Source of the DNA: Tolypocladium sp. Sup5 PDA-1
Lineage: Eukaryota > Ascomycota > Sordariomycetes > Hypocreales > Ophiocordycipitaceae
DNA: 64,000 nt
NCBI GenBank assembly: GCA_000750105.3
Contig: JPHH03000062.1
Location: 122,144 to 186,143 of the forward strand
Direction: 5' to 3'
Made by a program: the position numbers and the translations under genes. Numbering within the stretch: position 1 is the stretch's first letter; every line of letters begins with the position of its first letter. Below the pieces are notes generated by a model that did not search any database, was not told where the DNA came from, and saw only the letters and a program-made list of their open reading frames with translations. Below, one piece after another: positions 57,223 through 64,000 of this stretch.

Positions 57223-57671
57223 TATTATAACCTAGGCTAACGGGCTACGGGATAGGCCGGCTATGCAGGCGCTAATGCGGGCTATACGGAATAATAGTTA
57301 GAACGATAAGCTAATAAACGGTAGATTAATGCGATCCATGGGATAGATCGTGCGATCTATAAGATAGATTATTAACGATCTATAGATTATTAGTAATCTA
57401 TAGATTATAGCGATCTAAGGGATTATAGCGATCCCTAGGAGCGGTAGTAATCTATCGCTAGTATATAGGACCCCCTAATTTCCTTACTATAGCATAGATA
57501 CCTCGCTAGCTTTTAATACTTATTATTACTTACTATAATATTCTTAGTTACGATCTACTATCTAGGATATCCGATCTATTACTATCGTAATAAGACTATT
57601 TAACGGCTACGCCCTAACCTACCTACTAATATAAACCTCTAGTTTATCCCTTAGGAACCTAAACTATTATA
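57223..57671 (+). mobile_element. 5' LTR of a Ty3/gypsy element
   Basis: A 449-bp LTR in the same orientation as the gag-pol relic that follows. It shares both ends and much of the 3' half with the solo LTR, but its middle (about 57300-57450) differs and carries gatctata-type repeats, so it is a distinct subfamily. Confidence 0.8.
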
Positions 57672-60600
57672 TATTAAAAGCTCTTATTTAAGAGGTTATC
57701 GCGTTACCTTAAATAATACTATATTATAGTTAATATACCTACTTAACGCGAAGGATTAACTAATACTAGACCTACTATATCTAAAGAGGACTTAGTATAA
57801 GAACTTATTATACTATAACTTAAGGTCTAGGAGCTTAGTAATAAAGAAGGGATAGGTTAGACTAAAGATCTTAGAGAAGTAGTTAAACTTAAGTAGCTAG
57901 GACTATATAATAGCTCTTATAGTACCCTTAAGGACTTCCTTATATAACTTAAAGCCTATTATTAATTTTATCTTAATAAACTCTTAGATCTCGCTACTAA
58001 GGCACTCTATATAAGTAGCTACCTTAGTAAAATAGCTCTTATATAGTTTAGACCTATTATATAAGATTACCTTAATAACGAAGATAGCGAGCGAGATACC
58101 GAAACTAGGGCTATATTCGTAAATTTTATAAGATTTAAAGTAATAATTAAATAAGTTTTTAGTAAAACTAATAAAGGAAGAGAAGTAAAGTAAAAACTTT
58201 AAGGGCTCCGATAGAAAATATTAGTATTAGAGTACGCTACTAAGTTTAAGTAAGTTACTTTATAACTTAAATAGGATACCGAACCCCTTATAATACGATT
58301 CTATAATAGCCTTAAAGATAAAGTTAAAGATAAACTCTATAGAGAGGATTAACTTAAAGACCTCGTAGATTATATCGCTATAGTAATATAAATTAATAAT
58401 AGATAATATATATAATACTAAGAAAAGAAGTAAGGAAGAGGTTACTAAAACTCTCCTTATAATAATAACCCCCGCGTAAACTAGCGAAAGAAGTATATAG
58501 AGAATACTATATATACTTATACCTAAAACCTTAGATAAATAGATCTAGATATAGTATAGAAGGACTAGCCTAAGGAAGGTAAGAAGTATTATAATTATAA
58601 GAAGTTTAGATACTTTACTTATAAATATAAATAATTAAAAAGGCTTAGTTAAAAGCTAGTACTAGGAGGTAAGAAATACCTTAATGCTATTAATAAGGAA
58701 TTAGCTAGCTATAACCGCATAAACTAGATAATATATTATAATAATAATTATAATATATACTTATTAAATAAATAGAATAATAGATAGTTCCTAAGAGAAT
58801 TAATAATAAAGACTCTTACTATAACTAAATAACGAGGAGTATCTAGGTTACGAGGTATAATAGATGGACGTAGACTTAAGTAATAATAGGAGGAACCTAA
58901 GCTATGTAATTAATTAAGGGAATTAGTTAAACTAAATAATAGACTTAAATTCGCTTATCTAGGAGGATTTACTAAGAAATAGATTTAATAATATAGCGAA
59001 GAATACTAGGAGAAGATACGAGAATACGACTAAGAAAGATAGCGAAGCCGCCTTACCCGCGAAATAAATAAATAAGAAAGAAAGTAATTATATATTTAAG
59101 TAAGATAATACTTTAAGGATAAAGAAATAGCTATAATACTTACCTAAATAAGTAAGAAACCGAATAATTTAAATAAAGGGAGTATTAATAATATAAGCTC
59201 CGAAGATAACTAATATATGCTAAGTATAACTAAAGGCCGATTAGAAGTACTAACCTTATATTAGGAAAACGCGATTATTAGAGCATCGCTTAAAGGCAAG
59301 GAACTACTAGAATATAATATAGAAATAAAAAGTATAGTTAATATTAGAACCTAGACTAACCCTAAATTACTTACTAAAGTTTAAAAGTCTATACTCTTAT
59401 AATATAAGATAATAGTAACTATATTATTACTATAATTACTATAGATATATTAAATATAATTAAAGGAGAATTATACCTAGTAAGAGAATATAAGGATAAT
59501 CTATAAATTATACTAGGATATAAGCTATATACGTAAATCTTATAGGCCTTATATATTTACTTAGACTATTTAATATATTTCCTAGTAAAAGTATAATATA
59601 ATATATTTCTAACTCGATAAAAGGGATATATTATTAATAATTTATACTTAGCCTTAGAACTATATAAATAGAGAGCAAAAACACGCTATAATATATTATA
59701 AGTAATTATTATAGAACCTAATACTAATACCTTACTAGAGTATTAAAAGGATAGATTTATTAACTTAATACACGCGTCCCTAACTTACTATGCCTATTAA
59801 TTTAGAAAAGTATAGGAATAGTATAGGTATATCGCGATTAGTTAGGGAATCCCCTAAACCTAAACTAATATTATTTATATATTAATATATAATAGAGTAA
59901 GCTATAGAGATTACTAGCTACCTAGATACCTAGAGTATATATAAGAAAAGGCATGCGAATAATATAAGGAAATTAATAATACTCTAATCTAGTATTACTA
60001 ATAGACGGAAGTACTAGATAAACTATATAAAAATAGAGAAATAAGTATTATAGAGCTTTATAAGGAAAAATAAGAAGCTAAATAAAGACTCGATATATAC
60101 TATAAGAAATATATAAATAATAGTAATTATGGATAGAGATATGCTATTAATTATAACTATAATAATTATTTACGATACCTAGGAGGAAAAGTAGATATCT
60201 AATATTAACTATAAGTTATAGAGAATAAATAATTTAACTTCTAGGAAATTAAAGGGAAAAGAGGATATATTAAATAATATAAGTTAACTAAATAATAATA
60301 TATAAAAGAATATAATAGTAATTAGCGAGAATATATATAGATTAAACTATAAGGTATAGAATAAGAACTAGGATTTAAAAAATAAGGCATGCTATCTATA
60401 AAAGGGCTATAGACTAGTATATAATAAAGAGATCTAAGGACCCTATATATAATAGAGATAGGTTATAGTAATAAAATAATATTAGATATCTATATCGCGG
60501 GATATTATATAATAGTACTATTAGATAGTAATATAATAGGTAACTATATTTTACCCTAAGTTATTAATTATTATTAACTCTTATAGAAATAGAAGACTAA

Positions 60601-62505
60601 ACTATATAAACTCTATAATATTAAAGGAGAAGTATTTAACTATAATAATAGAATTATCGATATAGAGATTAATTACCTTAATATCTCGATTTAAGGATAT
60701 AAAGAAAGAGTTACCTTTAATATAATAGATATATTTAGATACGATCTTATCTTAAGATATCTATAACTATAGGAAAGTAACTTAATAATTAACTAGAGGA
60801 CTAGCTAACTATATTAGGATAAGAACATAGCCCCCTAAGATTAAAAGATCTAGAAAAAAGAAGCAAAACTTTGCGATAACTTAGCTATTAAAGAAGGAAA
60901 ATAATAATACCCTTTACGTAAGATATTATAGGTAATAAAGACCTAAGTAATAATTAATATAGCTCTATAACCTAGTATATAATATAAATAAAATAAAAGA
61001 AAGAAGAATAGAATCTATAAAGTTATTATTACTTTATAAAGAAACCTTAAATAAATTAATAAAAGTATCGAAGCTATAATAATAACTAGCTTATTAAAAG
61101 ATAGAATAAAGAATATTCTATAAGAATACTATAAATATAAATAACTATTCGCGGAAGAACTCGAAACTAGATTACTAAAATATAGTTAATAAAATTATAA
61201 GATCTACCTTAAAGAAGGAATAATACCCTTATTTTATAAAATCTATAACCTTAACGAAAAGTAACTAGAAACGCTATATGATTATATTAATAAGAATTTA
61301 AAGAAAGGATATATTAGGCTATTAATATCTAAAGTAAGATATCTAGTTATATTTATCTTAAAAAAGAATAAAAAGCTCTAGTTAGTTATTAACTTTCAAT
61401 AGATTAACGAAATTATAGTTAAGGATTATATACCTTTATTACTTATCTTAGAACTTAGGGACTAATTATATAATATAAAGTAATTTATAGCCCTTAACCT
61501 TAAAGGAGCTTATAACCTTATTAAGATAAAAGAGGGATACGAATAGATAACTACTTTTAGAATAAAGTTTAGATTATTTAAATACTTAATAATAACCTTC
61601 GGGCTTATTAATATACTAATAACCTTTTAGCAAATAATTAATAATGTCTTACGCGAATATCTCGATATATTTATAGTAGTATACCTTAACGATATCCTAA
61701 TCTTCTCGAGGAATCTTAAAGAATATAAGGAATACGTCTATAAGGTACTATAAGTACTCTAGAATATAAAGTTACTAGTTAAACTAGAGAAAAGTAAGTT
61801 CTATATATAGGAAGTAGATTTCCTAGGATATATAATTATGCTAGGAGAAATATATATATAAAAAGAAAAAATTATATTAGTTAAGGATTAGCTAAACCTA
61901 ATAAACGTTAAGGACGTTTAAAGTTTCCTTAGATTCGCTAACTATTACCGACGATTTATTAGGGATTATAGGAAAACTATAACTCTACTATATAAACTTA
62001 TTAAGAAGGATACGACCTTCGAATAGAATAAAGAAGCCTAAGTAGCTTTTTAATAGATTAAGGACTTAATTATTTTAGAACTAGTCTTAATAATCTTTAA
62101 TTTAGAAAAATAAGTTAAGCTTAAAATAAATACCTTTAACTTCGCGCTTAGGGTATAAATTAAATAACGCGATGAAAATAAGAAACTTAAACTAGTAGCC
62201 TTTTACTTAAAGAAGCTATATAGCATAGAACTTAACTACCTTATCTATAATAAAGAATTCCTCGCGATTATTAATATATTTAAGGAATTTCGATATTACC
62301 TCCTTAGAAGTAAATATAAGGTTAAGGTATATATAGATTATAAGAATATCGCCTATTTTATAATAACTTAATAGCTTAATAAATAATAAATTCGATAGGC
62401 TAAATACCTTTTAGAATTCGACTATGAAATTACCTATTAGAAAGGATCCGAGAATAGATAAGTAAATACTCTTAGTAAAAGAAGCGACTACGATATAATA
62501 TAATA
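57672..62505 (+). mobile_element. Ty3/gypsy gag-pol relic, RIP-degraded, no integrase seen
   Basis: Reading through stop codons on the plus strand, domains occur in family order. A gag capsid-like region spans about 57950-58400. A zinc knuckle with Cys codons mutated to Tyr is at 58587-58628. A protease region lies around 59250-59500. Reverse transcriptase spans about 61250-61800, with the YxDD box at 61680-61691 (first Asp changed to Asn). RNase H spans about 62120-62490. Similarity ends right after RNase H, where an inverted LTR begins. No integrase zinc finger or DDE core is seen before or after. It cannot move on its own. Confidence 0.8.
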
Positions 62506-62936
62506 GTTTAGGTTCCTAAGGGATAAACCAGAGGTTTATATTAGTAGGTAGGTTAGGGCGTAGCCGTTAAATAGTCTTATTATAATAGTAATAGATTAGA
62601 TATCCTAGATAATAGATCGTAACTAAGAATATTATAGTAAGTAATAATAAGTATTAAAAGCTAGCGAGGTATCTATGCTATAGTAAGGAAATTAGGGGGT
62701 CTTATATACTAGGTATTATTCCTAGATTATTAAGAGCCCTTAATAATCTATTACCTAGATTACTTAGATTATTACCTAATTATAGTAATCTAGCTTACCT
62801 AGATTACTTACCGATCCTAATAATCTAATATCGCTATACTACTATTAGCCCGTTATTCTAACTATTATTTTATATAGCCCGTAGTAGCGCCTATATAGCT
62901 AGCCTATCCCGTAGCCCGTTAGCCTAGGTTATAATA
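62506..62936 (-). mobile_element. Inverted LTR abutting the pol relic
   Basis: The reverse complement matches the solo LTR at 55563-56016 more closely than the adjacent 5' LTR, including the middle section with aatctaagtaatctagg-type repeats. Its 3' end faces pol. The right flank is CGATA (62937-62941) and CGATA also occurs at 62501-62505, so a target-site duplication is possible with a 3-nt uncertainty at the inner edge. Confidence 0.75.
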
Positions 62937-62941
62937 CGATA

Positions 62942-64000
62942 TCCCCTCTCTAGAGGTCTTTATCCTCGAGACTTACTATTAGTACCTATTATATAAATAC
63001 TACGCCTACGCCTATATTTATAAGTATAGTAACCTATTCTTATAATTTCTCGGAATATCTTACTAACGCTATATTAGGTTATATTATAAAAAATACTAAA
63101 ACTTATTCCCTTAAAACTTTATAGCGCGACGTTCTTCTAGAATTAATTCTATCGCGTCTTATAGAAATAAAGCCTTATTCTTTCTACGAGAGCGTAGGCT
63201 TATCTTACCTAGTCTTGGATTCCGATTCCGATTAGTATTCTAAGTATATCTATCTTAATTAATCTTAGTGCGATATTCGTGGTCTTTCGCCCTCTTAACT
63301 CCGCTAGATCGCTTCTTAATATTCTAAATTCGAAACTAAGTTAGAAGCTACCGAGGAGGAACGGAGGCGTATAGACGCAAAGGTAGAGCATCTCTAAAAA
63401 TAAAAGAAAATATAGTTCGAAAAGATAATATATGCGGTATCGCGAGGTATCGATAACGTAGAGGAGTTAGAGCGGGTAGAGCGCGAGGAGGCCTTATGCG
63501 AGGAGCGCCGTTAATAAGAGGACCGTCCTTTATCTACTAGTTCTTTATTACTAAAGGATTTCCTTACCGAGTAGGATACTATATACCCTAGGGTAGCGTT
63601 ATCTCCTTCCTTATTTACTAATATAGGTTTTATTAGGGGTTCCTCTATTAGTACTAGCGTAATAATAGGTAGTAGTTTATTAAGTATTTAATAGGTTCCT
63701 AGGTATTTTCTTTATACCTATAGTTTTTCTATTTTATAAGCTACTATTATTCTTTATTATACTTTCTTAAATCTAATATCTATTTAACTTTATATTCGTT
63801 ATTATCTATAACTTTAATATAGTCTTATATTTCTATATCTTATAGTACTATCTTAAGTAGCGAAATATAAAAGATAAGGTATATCTTTATTATTTTAGGT
63901 AGTAAAAGTTCATAGTTAATTATCGAAATAACTTTCTTAACTAGAAATAGTCTAAGTTTCTTAAAATCTAATTTATTACTTAGTTACTTTATTTTAATAT
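62942..64000. repeat. Further RIP-mutated repeat, coding-like in places
   Basis: Broken plus-strand frames include a charged, Glu/Arg-rich stretch around 63340-63520, as in coiled regions of fungal transposon proteins. It does not resemble integrase. The element runs off the window. Confidence 0.5.

Larger units (their letters stand above)
53851..64000. repeat. RIP-mutated transposon block
   Basis: From here to the window end the sequence is AT-rich, with CA and TG dinucleotides almost missing while CG and TA remain common, the signature of repeat-induced point mutation (C-to-T at CpA on both strands). Every ancient reading frame is broken by TAG/TAA codons. It contains a nest of LTR elements and at least one other element, annotated separately. 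I see no intact host gene. Confidence 0.93.

Noticed and set aside
1..64000. tRNA, rRNA, CRISPR, bacterial-type operons or riboswitches
   Set aside because: No cloverleaf with a T-loop GGTTCRA block, no spaced identical repeats and no Shine-Dalgarno organisation were found by eye; the window is eukaryotic. A covariance-model scan would be decisive for RNAs.

Overview
The window is nuclear DNA of a filamentous ascomycete, most likely a Sordariomycete and plausibly Hypocreales. The evidence is short introns (about 48-150 nt) with GT..AG ends and CTRAC-type branch points, GC-rich codon third positions, fungus-specific families (Dsc3, Ima1, Zn2Cys6 regulators, NACHT-type STAND proteins) and a terminal block with classic repeat-induced point mutation (RIP). 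I found no bacterial operon, no CRISPR array and no convincing tRNA or rRNA gene. All exon joins were read by eye from splice signals and frame.

Three compartments are visible. (1) About 0-25.4 kb is mostly conserved housekeeping sequence: a NACHT STAND protein at the left edge, the inositol polyphosphate kinase Kcs1, a divergent Rho-like GTPase locus broken by an in-frame TAG, Alg14 (N-glycosylation), mitoribosomal protein mS23/Rsm25, a PPR protein, cytochrome c oxidase subunit Cox8, the exosome helicase Mtr4, the Golgi E3-ligase subunit Dsc3 and the inner nuclear membrane protein Ima1. (2) About 26-53 kb is accessory sequence with long intergenic stretches, decayed gene fragments and recurring short motifs. 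Its genes are a Zn2Cys6 regulator, an M20 amidohydrolase, an acyl-CoA dehydrogenase, two different fatty-acid-hydroxylase/sterol-desaturase enzymes, a secreted acid trehalase, an SCP2 lipid-transfer protein, a Sec14/CRAL-TRIO protein, a membrane-anchored short-chain dehydrogenase and a Baeyer-Villiger-type monooxygenase. (3) About 53.5-64 kb is transposon sequence almost stripped of CA and TG dinucleotides, holding a solo LTR with target-site duplication, a Ty3/gypsy gag-pol relic, an inverted LTR and a chromodomain relic.

The most interesting biological hypothesis is a lipid- or sterol-modifying gene group. Hydroxylase 2 and the SDR share one divergent promoter, which has a perfect 12-bp CGG/CCG palindrome beside the SDR TATA box. 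The monooxygenase follows on the same strand. Hydroxylase 1, an acyl-CoA dehydrogenase and an SCP2 protein lie within 20 kb, and the last two both end in the peroxisomal signal AKL. That these act in one pathway is inference. The most striking single-gene anomaly is the Rho-like locus, with a substituted P-loop lysine, a nonsense codon at a position usually Trp, and five degenerate repeats upstream.
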